Positions 1 through 7,930 of a stretch of DNA of 14,719 nucleotides are shown here, in pieces (position 1 is the first letter of the stretch; each line of letters begins with the position of its first letter). The DNA is taken from NCBI GenBank assembly GCA_964390645.1, contig CAYMLL010000196.1, positions 1-14,719 on the forward strand. Direction: 5' to 3'. Origin of the DNA: CAYMLL01 sp964390645 (lineage in GTDB: Bacteria > Planctomycetota > UBA8108). A program made the position numbers and the translations under genes. The notes under the pieces are model-generated. The model saw only the letters and a program-made list of their open reading frames with translations, was not told the origin of the DNA and ran no database searches.

Positions 1-634
1 CTCCCTGTCGCTCGAGCAGGATGCCTTCCTCACCCGGGTCCCAGTCGCTGGCCGGCCGTGGACCGGCGAAGTTGTCGCTGCGGCGCACCGCGGTTCCGGT
101 GTGAATCTGACGCGCGGTGTTGCAGAGGTCGCACACCCTGTCGACGTCGGCGGCCTCCATGCCGCGGATCGTCGCGCCGGGAAGGTCGCTCGCCGCCTCG
201 ATGCTCTTGACCGCCAGCCGCATTTCCGGCTTCACGAGGCAGGTCGAGAATCCGAAGCCCCCGTAGAACCCCTCGATGCCGTTGAGGTAGAGGAGATCGA
301 CCCGCTCCGCCGCGCGCGGGACCGCGGCGCCCAGCAGCTTTGAACAGTAGCCCTTGCGCCTCCGTCCGGGCGGGGTCGCGACACCGCCGATCCCCTCGAC
401 GGGGAGGACGACGTTGCCGATGCGCGACTCGTAGCTGAAGAACGTCAGGTAGGCAACGGGCTCGTCGACGCCTTCGGCCCGGAGCTGGCAAAGACGCGCG
501 GACTTCCTGTTGTTCGCCCAGCCGAGCCGGAGGAACGGATAGTAGCCTTCCTCCACGCCTTCGGTGGTCTCCGTGTACGACAGCCCGTGGCCGAGACTCT
601 CTTCCCAGTCAAACTTCGTCGAGTGCTGTTGCAA
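1..634 (-). CDS. GNAT-family N-acetyltransferase, Eis-like, 3' end cut off by the window
   Basis: The minus-strand frame stays open to the window edge, so the C-terminus is missing. The translation carries a typical GNAT core: a beta strand GIGGVATPP, the acetyl-CoA pyrophosphate loop RRRKGYCSKLL, then a helix and NGIEGFYGGFGF, the usual strand-turn before the last GNAT strand. A second segment (GATIRGMEAADVDRVCDLCN...TGTAVRRSDN) looks like the start of another GNAT-like half, as in Eis-type (COG4552-like) enzymes. The acceptor substrate cannot be predicted. Start choice: TTG at 634 has a GGAG ribosome-binding site at 643-646 with 8-nt spacing. An in-frame ATG at 718 is possible but has no Shine-Dalgarno, would overlap the uxaC start codon, and adds 28 residues rich in rare AGA/AGG arginine codons. 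The family call is firm; the start is uncertain. Confidence 0.75.
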   Translation of the reverse strand, partial: MQQHSTKFDWEESLGHGLSYTETTEGVEEGYYPFLRLGWANNRKSARLCQLRAEGVDEPVAYLTFFSYESRIGNVVLPVEGIGGVATPPGRRRKGYCSKLLGAAVPRAAERVDLLYLNGIEGFYGGFGFSTCLVKPEMRLAVKSIEAASDLPGATIRGMEAADVDRVCDLCNTARQIHTGTAVRRSDNFAGPRPASDWDPGEEGILLERQG

Positions 635-716
635 TGGCGAGGCTCCGCTTCTACGCTCGTGGACGTCGATTCTGACGCCTTCCGAGTGCCTGTCAAACCC
701 CCTTCCGCACCACGCC

Positions 717-2117
717 ATGTTTGATGAGAACCGGTACTTCGATCCCGACCCGGCCGTCCGCGAGACGGCGCGAGCCCTGTACGAGGACGTCAAGAACCTG
801 CCGCTCGTCTGTCCCCACGGACATGTCGACCCCCGGATGCTCGCCGAGAACACGCCATTCCCGGATCCTACCGGGCTGATCATCGTGCCGGATCACTACA
901 TCTTCCGCATGCTCTACTCGCAGGGTGTGAAGCTCCAGGACCTCGGCATCCAACGTCATGATGGCTCCACGGAGGAGACCGACGCACGCAAGATCTGGCA
1001 GACCTTCGGCGATCGGTACCACCTCTTTCGCGGCACGCCGACGGCCGGCTGGCTACGCCAGGAGCTCGAGGACGTCTTCGGCATCGAGACGCCGCTCAAC
1101 GGCGATACAGCGCTGGAGATCTACGACGAGATAGCCGCCAGGCTCGCGACGCCGGACTTCCTTCCGCGCGCACTCTTCGACCGCTTCGGCATCGAGGTGC
1201 TCTGCACGACCGACGCTGCGACCGACACGCTCGAGCACCACCGAAAGATCCGGGACTCCGACTGGGAGGGCGATGTGCGCCCGACCTTCCGCCCCGACGC
1301 GGCCATCAACCTGGCGGCGCCGACCTGGAAGGACGAGATCACGAAGCTCTCGGAGCTGACGTCGATCGACATCGTCGGCTACGGCTCTTACATCGACGCG
1401 CTCGAGTCACGACGCACCTTCTTCCAGAAGATGGGCGCGACTGCTACGGATCATGGTGTCCACACCCCACGCACCGAAGAGCTCTCCGCCGACGACGCCG
1501 GTGTGCTCTTCGAACGTGCCCTGCGCGGCGAGGCGACCGAGGTGGACGCCGAGCGATTCCTCGCACACATGTTGATGGAGCTCGCGCGCATGAGCGTCGA
1601 GGACGGCCTCGTCATGCAGATTCACCCGGGCTCGTTCCGCAACCACAACACGCGGCTCTACGAGGAGTTCGGTCCGGACATGGGCGCGGACATCCCGGTG
1701 GCGACCGAGTACACGCGCAATTTGCGGCCGCTGCTCGACAAGTACGGCAGCCACGAGAACTTCACGCTCGTCCTCTTCACACTGGATGAGTCGACGTATT
1801 CGCGTGAGCTCGCGCCGCTCGCCGGCCACTATCCCGCCGTACGTCTCGGACCGCCGTGGTGGTTCCAGGACAGCCGTGAGGGTATGACGCGATTCCGCCA
1901 GCGTGTCACCGAGACCTGCGGTCTCTACAACACCGCCGGCTTCAACGACGACACGCGTGCCTTCCCGTCGATTCCAGCCCGTCACGACGTGGCTCGACGT
2001 ATCGACGCGAACTTCCTTGCGCGCCTGGTCTGCGAGCATGTCCTCGAAATCTCCGAGGCCGAGGAGATGATCGTCGAATGCGCCTACGGGCTCGCGAAGA
2101 AGACGTACCGGCTCTAG
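717..2117 (+). CDS. uxaC: Uronate (glucuronate/galacturonate) isomerase
   Basis: This 466-residue protein has the length of UxaC (COG1904, EC 5.3.1.12), a cytoplasmic amidohydrolase-fold enzyme. It converts D-glucuronate to D-fructuronate and D-galacturonate to D-tagaturonate. Visible family blocks, in order, are the metal-binding CPHGHVDPRML (HxH at residues 34-36), PDHYIFRMLYSQGV (59-72), the IEVLCTTDAATDTLEHH block, RPTFRPDAAIN, VMQIHPGSFRNHN, the RLGPPWWFQDSREGM block and FNDDTRAFPSIPARHD near the C-terminus. The ATG at 717 aligns with the usual family start. Upstream in-frame codons to 564 are antisense to the neighbouring acetyltransferase and do not look coding. No clear Shine-Dalgarno precedes the ATG. 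No uxuA, uxaB, kdgK or uronate transporter lies in the window, so the gene is isolated from its pathway here. Confidence 0.95.
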   Translation: MFDENRYFDPDPAVRETARALYEDVKNLPLVCPHGHVDPRMLAENTPFPDPTGLIIVPDHYIFRMLYSQGVKLQDLGIQRHDGSTEETDARKIWQTFGDRYHLFRGTPTAGWLRQELEDVFGIETPLNGDTALEIYDEIAARLATPDFLPRALFDRFGIEVLCTTDAATDTLEHHRKIRDSDWEGDVRPTFRPDAAINLAAPTWKDEITKLSELTSIDIVGYGSYIDALESRRTFFQKMGATATDHGVHTPRTEELSADDAGVLFERALRGEATEVDAERFLAHMLMELARMSVEDGLVMQIHPGSFRNHNTRLYEEFGPDMGADIPVATEYTRNLRPLLDKYGSHENFTLVLFTLDESTYSRELAPLAGHYPAVRLGPPWWFQDSREGMTRFRQRVTETCGLYNTAGFNDDTRAFPSIPARHDVARRIDANFLARLVCEHVLEISEAEEMIVECAYGLAKKTYRL

Positions 2118-2554
2118 CACCGGCTCCAGTCCGCATGTCTCACCGCCTCCCGCCGCGAAGTCACAAGTCGCGCCGTGGACCGGGTCGGGCTGCGCGGCTC
2201 GATCCCGGACGAGGTGGCTCGCCTCCGCGTACGAAGCGCTTCTTCAACAGGCTGCCGGCCTCGCCTTTCTCCGACGGCTGAACCCGGCAGCATGGAGCTG
2301 TTTCGCGGAGCTGAACGCCCTTCGACGAGCTCGGAGCTCCGCCCGGACGTCGCAGCGACGGCCGGAGAACTGTCCAGGACATGGAAAGAGCTGCCGGATC
2401 CTGGACCCATCGACACCGCGCCCGTATCCGCGACGATCCCTCACCCGCCGTGATCGCCTCGAATACATCGGCACGGAACTTGTCTCATGTATCCCCTGTT
2501 GCCGCAGGACACGCATCACCCACCATCGTCCCATCAAGAACCCCGGAGGATCTC
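2118..2554. other. Gap of about 440 bp without a convincing gene
   Basis: Short open frames exist on both strands (for example 2175-2453 plus and 2114-2416 minus), but they are rich in Pro, Arg and Ser. None has a good ribosome-binding site or recognisable motif. No T-tailed hairpin for uxaC was found. The only clear signal is at the right end: GGAGGA at 2545-2550, which serves the small gene starting at 2555. Confidence 0.5.
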
Positions 2555-2728
2555 ATGAGCACACGAAACGACTGGAGCAACGAACTCAACCAGCTGCGCA
2601 TGGCCGTGCACGAGCTGGACGATCGCCTCAACAGAATCCTGGTGAACCTCGACTCGAAGTGCGGCGAAGCGACCCACAGCAGCGAGGAGAGCCTGGCCCG
2701 GGAGCTCGACGAGCTCGGCGAGCTTTGA
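2555..2728 (+). CDS. Small coiled-coil-like protein (57 aa), function unknown
   Basis: The ATG at 2555 is preceded by a perfect GGAGGA Shine-Dalgarno at 2545-2550, with only 4 nt of spacing. The frame could extend upstream to 2381, but that part has no coding character and would place the strong ribosome-binding site inside the gene. The product begins MSTRNDWSNELNQLRMAVHE and carries a heptad-like pattern (LNQLRMAVHELDDRLNRILVNL) that suggests a short amphipathic helix or coiled coil. It ends in an acidic stretch, ELDELGEL. It has one Cys, no signal peptide and no membrane segment. It converges with the thioester-protein gene, the two stop codons lying 30 bp apart. I do not recognise the family. 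Confidence 0.6.
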   Translation: MSTRNDWSNELNQLRMAVHELDDRLNRILVNLDSKCGEATHSSEESLARELDELGEL

Positions 2729-2758
2729 TCCGGCCCTGATACCCGCAGCTCGGCGGAG

Positions 2759-5700
2759 TCAGAGAGCACCCTCGCAGCTCAAGATGTCCTCGGTGTCGTC
2801 TGTTCCGGGCTCCGGATACGGCGGAGCCGGACTCGGCCCCCCGCGATACAGGTGCTCGAGCAGCTGAATCGAGTCGCTGATATCGAGTCGGCCGTCGTCG
2901 TTGACATCCGCGGCGTCGGAGCACCGCATGCTGGTCCCGCCCTGGAAAAGGTACTCCAGCGCCGCGATGGCATCGGAGAGGTTGACCTCGTTGTCCCTGT
3001 TCGAGTCGCCACGAACGAAGAACGGATCGGCCTCGACGGCGGCGCGGATCGCGACCGCGGTAGCGGTGTGGTACGCCTGGATCTCCCGGTCGTAGTACTC
3101 GTAGACCCGGCTCAGCGGTCCCTCGGCACGCACCGGATACCGTGCCCGGATCCGGAACGCGAACTCGACGGGCTCGTCGCGAACCAGGGAGTCGATGTAG
3201 AAGATCACCTTGCGGCCGGCGATGTCAGCTCGGCTGACCACCTCCGCCTCGACCAGGGCGTCGAGCGAGGATCGGATGACGCCGAATCCGGTCGGAACGC
3301 CGATGTCGGCGATCACCATCGCGGTCGCCTCCTTCGCCCCGGTATAGCGAAGGCGCACGACGACGTCCACAATGTCGTCCACCTCGATCCCGTCGGTGTC
3401 GTACTCGACGTCGATCAGGATGTCCCGCGCTGGTGGCACCTGGACGCCGGGTAGATTGAAACGCTGGACAACCTGGTAGCCCGTGGAGCCCGCGCCACTG
3501 GTGCGAAGCTCCAGATCCGATGCGTCCGCCGGAAGCTCGAGCGTGTGGAGCACGTCGAAGTTCCCCGAGTCGAGGTGGAGGGTCCAGAGAACTTCGTCGC
3601 CGGACACGACCTGGAGGTCGAGATCGAGATCGCGCTGCACCATCCGCGCGGCGCGAAAGAGCGCGCGAATCGCGACCACAGTGTCCTGCGTCGACCCGCC
3701 GTAGCCGCCCAGCGAGTTCCGCTGCGTCGACAGCCAGTCGACCGCGCCGCTCGCCTGCGGATGATCGGCAGCCATCAGCGCCATCGCCGCGTAGCCTGTC
3801 GTCTCGACCGGGTATCGCTCCCAGTGGATTCCGACGCCATCATCGACGGCGAGCTCGAGCAGCCGATCGATGATCGACGCAGCCACCGCCCCGAAGCCCG
3901 GCACCTCGAGAAGCGCCACCGCCGTGATCGCCAGGGAATAGGGATCGTCGCCGACCTCGTTCCGGTTCAAACGGAGGAAGTCGGCGGCACGGACGATCGC
4001 CTCCTCCACGGAGCTGTCCACGTTGATGCCTTGCGCGTAGTCCGCCAGCGCGTTCGTCACGTACGCGGCCATGGCGACCTCGTTCTCCAGGCCGCCGTCC
4101 ATCTCCTGGTGGATCAGGAAGTCATCGGTCCGGAACGAGCCGTTCTCACGCTGACGCGAGACGAGCATGCCCGCCGCACGCACGAGCACTCCCTCGTCGA
4201 TGTCGCGCACCTCACGTGCGCCGGAGAATGTCGAGAGGACGAACGCCGTCAACCAGAGGCTTCCCTCAGCACCTCCGAAGGCGGCGAATCCCCCGTCATC
4301 GGTCTGATACGTCAGCTCGCGCTGGTAGCCGGTGTTGACGTAGAACTCCGCCAGCGCGCGGATCTCGGGGTGGAGCTCACCTACCTCACGCAGGTACTTG
4401 AGAATCTCGATATCAGGCGCCAGAAAGATCATGTTCTGCTCACCACAGCCGTACGGCATCTGGAGCAGGTCGCTGATGCCGTTCATCGTCTGCGCGACGG
4501 GGCTCGGCGTGACGTTGAGGTACGCGCGTGCCGAACCGGCGACGGTCTGCGGCGGAAATTCGAGTGTCAGGGGTCGAATCACGCCAGCCTCGACGAGGTC
4601 GTTCCGGACGAGATCGGCCGGAAGCCCCTCGGGAACGACGCAGATCGTGCGGCGCACCGCGTCCGAGAGCTTCGAGCCGATCGCGGTCACCTCGACCGTG
4701 TGCTCACCGATCATTGTCGGCCGGATCGGGAACTCGACCGACGCCGCGGAGCCTGCCGGAACCTCGAGCGTCGCGAAGCCCGCCGGATCCCCCCCGGCAA
4801 CGCCGAGCAGCTCGAACCACTCGCCATCGCCGAAAGTGATCGACACACTCTGTGGCACTTCGAGGTAGTTGAAGACGTCGACCTTGACGGGAAACTCCTC
4901 CCCGCGCGTCACGTCGTAGGGTAGCGACGGCTCGACGAAGAAATCCTGGAACGCAGTGAGCTCCGACTCGCCGAAGCCGATGCCCGCGCTCGAGCTGCCA
5001 ATCGCCGAGAGCTTCCAGCCGGTGATGCTGTCGGGAACCGTCAGATCGACGACCGCGACGCCGTTCTCGTCCGTGATCAGCAGCGGCTCCCAGACCCAGG
5101 TCTCGGGGAAGTACTGGCGCACGCGGACGGCCTCCTGAGTCGCCGCCCCGTCGAGGTTGGCGTCGTCGCCCGGGGCGGCCTCGGGCGGGCCGTCCAGAAA
5201 GTCCTCGTCGACGGCGACCCGCCAGAACCACTGGTCAGCGGCCTCGGGCACCGTGACGTTGGCGGTCACAGCGATGCGAAGCCCCGCATCGCGGAAGACG
5301 TCGAACGCTCCGGTCGGCAGCGGTGGGGCAAGGCCGTCATCGACGAGGCCGCCCCTGTCCGGTCCACCGGGTCCACCGGGTCCGCCTCCCGCTGCCTCCT
5401 CCTCGGCCTGCGGCTCGAGAAAGCGCTGCTCGATCGCCTCGAAGACCTCCTGGAGATGAAGCCGGCTGCGGCCCAGCGCCAGCACGGATTGATCGACCAC
5501 CGAGAGACCGATGAGCGTCCGTTCGCCTGATCCCGCGTCCACCGTGACCTGTACGCTCTCACCGGGTGTGGCGGTCTCGCGGTCGAACGCTGCGTCGATC
5601 GTGATCGCCGCTGCCGGGTCGACTTCGAGCAGCACGCTGTCCGCCGCGACCTCGTTGTCCGGCAGAATCACGTACGCGACGATACGAGCTTTCGGCGCCA

Positions 5701-7198
5701 TCTGCGGCGTCACCGGGAACGAGAACTCGCCCGTCTCGCTGTACTCCGACAGCACGGTGCGACCCCCGGCGTAGACCTCGTAGTAGACCGTCCCCGGATG
5801 CGTCTTCACCGTGCCGAATGTCACGTTCGCACCGGGAGCCGCGGGATCCACACCGTCCTGACGGAAGACCGACAGGAAGCCGCCGCTCTGCGAAAACGCC
5901 GCGCCGAGGTTGAGGACGGTCGACGTGCGGCGACCATCCTGTTCCGCCGACGCACGCACCTCCGCCCAGGCGGTGTCCGCAGGCGGCACGACCGTGATCT
6001 CGCCGGTGCCGTTCGTGATCGTCAGCTCACGACGCGCCTGCTCGAGCGGCTGTCCGAAGGCGCCAAAGAACCCGATGTCGACGGCCGCTGTCGCATCCAG
6101 GGGATCTCCTCGCGGGGTCGAGGCCGTGATCAGGATGTCGAACGGAATCTCGGCCTTCAGCGTTCCGTCGAGGGGCAGGATGCCGAGAACAAGCGCTGCC
6201 TGGCTGATCGTCAGCACCTCGGTCATCGTCTGGCTGTGCCCGGTCGCGTCGATGACCTCGACATCGATCGTCACGGATCCCTGACCGCCGTTCTGCGGCG
6301 TGCCGGCGACAAAATCGACCGGAGGAAGCTCGAACCGCATCTCGCCGTCCGTGAGCGTTCCCTCGACGCGCGCGTACTCCTGCCAGTCGCCGACGAAGCG
6401 CGACGCGGTGATCATCACGTCACCTTCGACGTCGCGGCCGAAGAAATAGCGCGCGCTTACGGTTCCCGGGACGACCTCGTCGACGAGCGCCCACGGCCGC
6501 TCGAAGCGGACGCCGAGATCGAAGCGCGGCAGCGTGTACTCCTCGACGCGGATGTCGCGCACGCTCTCGACACGGTCCGACCGGACGCGGATCTTCCACG
6601 TACCGAAGTTCACCTCCCGCGCGAGATCGAGCGAGAACGTCGCGACGCCGTACTCGTTCGCGACGAGCTGCTGACGATCGACTCGGATGCCCTTGCCGTC
6701 GTGGATCGCGAGCTCCACCTCACCCGCGCGTGGGCGCAGGAGATTGTCAACGAGCAGCACGCGCCCCTGAATCCTCTGCGACGGCTTGTAGATCGGCTTG
6801 TCCGTCTCGATCAGAATCGCCGGCGCGCTGGTCACCGAGGTGTCGATGCGCAGTACGGACGGAGCACCGGCGACGCGCGCCTCGATCGCGTAGCTGCCGG
6901 GCGCAAGATCCGGCACGTCGAACGTGACGTACGCCCGGCCGCCGCCCGAGGTGCGTCCGCGGAAGAGCTCCGCGACAACGTCATCTCCCGAGCGCAGCTC
7001 GACTGTAACGTCCCTGGCCACGGGATCGCGGGTCCTCGCATCGAACGTCGTCACCGTCGCCGACGAGGCACCGCCGGCATGGAGCTCCGCCGAAACGACC
7101 AGCATGGCGGCATCCTCGGCCGTCACCGTGGTCACGGTTGCCGAGACCAGCAAGAAAGGCACGGCTACGAAAGCAGGAAGGCCGTATCGAGTGAACAC
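2759..7198 (-). CDS. Secreted alpha-2-macroglobulin/complement-type thioester protein with C-terminal dockerin-like module
   Basis: The product is a 1479-residue extracellular or periplasmic protein. The start is GTG at 7198, preceded by AAGGAG with 7-nt spacing. The frame opens further to 7306, but that would bury the signal peptide. Residues 1-27 form a signal peptide ending VTTVTA, without a lipobox Cys. Seen in order: an MG2-type block TDKPIYKPSQRIQGRVLLVD (132-151); further macroglobulin domains; SVVDQSVLAL (about 566-575); a Gly/Pro-rich stretch GGGPGGPGGPDRGG (about 604-617) at the bait-region position; the A2M block YFPETWVWEP (696-705) with VPDSITGWK; the thioester PYGCGEQNM (Cys918-Gln921); IHQEM with His1030 and GGYGGSTQDTVVA in the thioester domain; a receptor-binding-like domain ending SRVYEYYDREI; and two calcium-loop repeats (1397-1479). 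By family knowledge, such proteins trap proteases or bind surfaces covalently. The target is unknown. Confidence 0.93.
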   Translation of the reverse strand: MFTRYGLPAFVAVPFLLVSATVTTVTAEDAAMLVVSAELHAGGASSATVTTFDARTRDPVARDVTVELRSGDDVVAELFRGRTSGGGRAYVTFDVPDLAPGSYAIEARVAGAPSVLRIDTSVTSAPAILIETDKPIYKPSQRIQGRVLLVDNLLRPRAGEVELAIHDGKGIRVDRQQLVANEYGVATFSLDLAREVNFGTWKIRVRSDRVESVRDIRVEEYTLPRFDLGVRFERPWALVDEVVPGTVSARYFFGRDVEGDVMITASRFVGDWQEYARVEGTLTDGEMRFELPPVDFVAGTPQNGGQGSVTIDVEVIDATGHSQTMTEVLTISQAALVLGILPLDGTLKAEIPFDILITASTPRGDPLDATAAVDIGFFGAFGQPLEQARRELTITNGTGEITVVPPADTAWAEVRASAEQDGRRTSTVLNLGAAFSQSGGFLSVFRQDGVDPAAPGANVTFGTVKTHPGTVYYEVYAGGRTVLSEYSETGEFSFPVTPQMAPKARIVAYVILPDNEVAADSVLLEVDPAAAITIDAAFDRETATPGESVQVTVDAGSGERTLIGLSVVDQSVLALGRSRLHLQEVFEAIEQRFLEPQAEEEAAGGGPGGPGGPDRGGLVDDGLAPPLPTGAFDVFRDAGLRIAVTANVTVPEAADQWFWRVAVDEDFLDGPPEAAPGDDANLDGAATQEAVRVRQYFPETWVWEPLLITDENGVAVVDLTVPDSITGWKLSAIGSSSAGIGFGESELTAFQDFFVEPSLPYDVTRGEEFPVKVDVFNYLEVPQSVSITFGDGEWFELLGVAGGDPAGFATLEVPAGSAASVEFPIRPTMIGEHTVEVTAIGSKLSDAVRRTICVVPEGLPADLVRNDLVEAGVIRPLTLEFPPQTVAGSARAYLNVTPSPVAQTMNGISDLLQMPYGCGEQNMIFLAPDIEILKYLREVGELHPEIRALAEFYVNTGYQRELTYQTDDGGFAAFGGAEGSLWLTAFVLSTFSGAREVRDIDEGVLVRAAGMLVSRQRENGSFRTDDFLIHQEMDGGLENEVAMAAYVTNALADYAQGINVDSSVEEAIVRAADFLRLNRNEVGDDPYSLAITAVALLEVPGFGAVAASIIDRLLELAVDDGVGIHWERYPVETTGYAAMALMAADHPQASGAVDWLSTQRNSLGGYGGSTQDTVVAIRALFRAARMVQRDLDLDLQVVSGDEVLWTLHLDSGNFDVLHTLELPADASDLELRTSGAGSTGYQVVQRFNLPGVQVPPARDILIDVEYDTDGIEVDDIVDVVVRLRYTGAKEATAMVIADIGVPTGFGVIRSSLDALVEAEVVSRADIAGRKVIFYIDSLVRDEPVEFAFRIRARYPVRAEGPLSRVYEYYDREIQAYHTATAVAIRAAVEADPFFVRGDSNRDNEVNLSDAIAALEYLFQGGTSMRCSDAADVNDDGRLDISDSIQLLEHLYRGGPSPAPPYPEPGTDDTEDILSCEGAL
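2787..3010 (-). other. Dockerin-type/EF-hand-like module at the C-terminus of the thioester protein
   Basis: The last roughly 80 residues hold two calcium-loop repeats: GDSNRDNEVNLSDAIAALEY and ADVNDDGRLDISDSIQLLEH. Each has Asp/Asn at the loop positions of dockerin EF-hands and is followed by a helix ending in YLFQGG or HLYRGG. A Cys follows the first repeat (MRCSDAAD) and another sits near the end (ILSCEGAL), so a disulfide is possible. Modules of this type are common at the C-termini of secreted planctomycete proteins. The binding partner is not known, and no cohesin is visible in the window. The module is part of the gene at 2759-7198. Confidence 0.8.
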
Positions 7199-7290
7199 GT
7201 TCGGACTCCTTCGCAATGGGGCTCCGTTGATGGCAGGCGAAACCCCTGGTCGTGATAAGCAGTCACCCGCATGGCCCGAGCGTACGGGGA

Positions 7291-7319
7291 ATTGTATGCG
7301 CTCCATACGGCCCTGCCCA
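7291..7319 (-). promoter_or_regulatory. Candidate sigma-70-type promoter of the thioester-protein gene
   Basis: Read on the minus strand, TGGGCA (7319-7314) lies 17 bp from TACAAT (7296-7291), the latter one base off TATAAT. Transcription would start near 7284 and leave a leader of about 85 nt before the GTG at 7198. A short inverted repeat, GTATG-N5-CATAC (7294-7308), overlaps the -10 element and the spacer, where a repressor could bind. The assignment rests on sequence match only. Confidence 0.4.
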
Positions 7320-7331
7320 TCGGAATCCTCC

Positions 7332-7354
7332 GAGGCATGGCAGGTGGATGCCTC
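7332..7354. promoter_or_regulatory. Inverted repeat in the divergent control region
   Basis: GAGGCAT (7332-7338) and ATGCCTC (7348-7354) form a perfect 7-bp inverted repeat with a 9-bp spacer. It lies between the candidate promoter of the thioester gene and the GAF gene start at 7411. The geometry is that of an operator for a dimeric regulator, but no regulator is identified, and a chance match is possible in 210 bp. Confidence 0.3.
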
Positions 7355-7410
7355 AACGGCCGTCTGATATGCTGAGCGCGTCCCCGACAGCTCCTTCCGA
7401 CACGGTCATC

Positions 7411-7893
7411 ATGATCGACACCGACCAGCTCGAGTCCGCCCTCCGCGCCCATCTCGAACACGACGACGATCTTGACGACCGGCTGCAGCGGTCGATCGAG
7501 GAGGTCGCTCGCGCCTTCGGGGCCCGGACCTGCACGCTGCATTCGGCCGATGACTCGAGCGTGCTCCTCCACCTGCGGGCCCACCTCGGCCTGCCGCCGC
7601 ACATCGCGGAGATCACCAGGACGATTCCCGTCGGCAAGGGGATGGCCGGCCTCTGTGCCGAGCGCAAGGAGCCGGTGACGGTCTGCAACCTGCAAACCGA
7701 CGACTCCGGTGTCGCACGTCCTGCCGCGAAGGATACCCACGTATCGGGGGCGCTGGTCGTGCCGGTTCTCGACGGTGACCGGATTCTGGCGACGCTCGGC
7801 GTCGGCATGGCCGACGACCACGACTACGTGGCGGAGGAAGTCCACGCGCTCGAGCTTTGCGGCAGGCTGATGGCGGACGCGCTGTCGAGCTGA
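7411..7893 (+). CDS. GAF-domain protein (160 aa)
   Basis: The stand-alone protein consists almost wholly of one GAF domain. Residues 1-35 form an acidic helical lead-in (DQLESALRAHLEHDDDLDDR). The core shows TCTLHSADDSSVLLHLRAHLGLP, then IPVGKGMAGLCAERKEPVTV, CNLQTDDSGVARPAA, SGALVVPVLDGDRILATLGVG and a closing helix. GAF domains bind small ligands or chromophores, or sense redox and NO. The Cys residues at 41, 82, 92 and 150 do not identify a ligand. No output domain follows, so it would act by protein-protein contact, or the call covers only a sensor. ATG 7411 starts just before the domain; ATG 7369 in the same frame adds 14 low-complexity residues. Neither has a strong Shine-Dalgarno. It is transcribed divergently from the thioester gene. 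Confidence 0.85.
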   Translation: MIDTDQLESALRAHLEHDDDLDDRLQRSIEEVARAFGARTCTLHSADDSSVLLHLRAHLGLPPHIAEITRTIPVGKGMAGLCAERKEPVTVCNLQTDDSGVARPAAKDTHVSGALVVPVLDGDRILATLGVGMADDHDYVAEEVHALELCGRLMADALSS

Positions 7894-7910
7894 GCGCAAC
7901 CCCGGCCTGA

Positions 7911-7930
7911 GCGGACGGGCGACCCGCCGC
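7911..7930. terminator. Compact hairpin between convergent genes
   Basis: GCGG-A-CGGG, a CGA loop, then CCCGCCGC forms an 8-bp stem with one bulged A. It fills the 37-bp space between the GAF stop (7893) and the lipoprotein stop on the other strand (7931). Its position suits a terminator acting in both directions. No T-run follows on either strand, so Rho-independent action is uncertain. Confidence 0.45.

Noticed and set aside
30..491. 153-codon minus-strand open frame in the first 500 bases
   Set aside because: It is the wrong frame of the acetyltransferase. The product is mostly Arg, Gly and Ala, while the neighbouring frame shows GNAT motifs.
3545..4924. 459-codon open frame on the plus strand
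   Set aside because: It lies wholly antisense to the thioester-protein gene. The product is Arg/Asp/His-rich without motifs, as expected from the mirror of GC-rich codons.
5798..7255. 485-codon open frame on the plus strand
   Set aside because: It is also antisense to the thioester-protein gene, with the same Arg-rich, motif-free composition. The opposite frame has clear domains.
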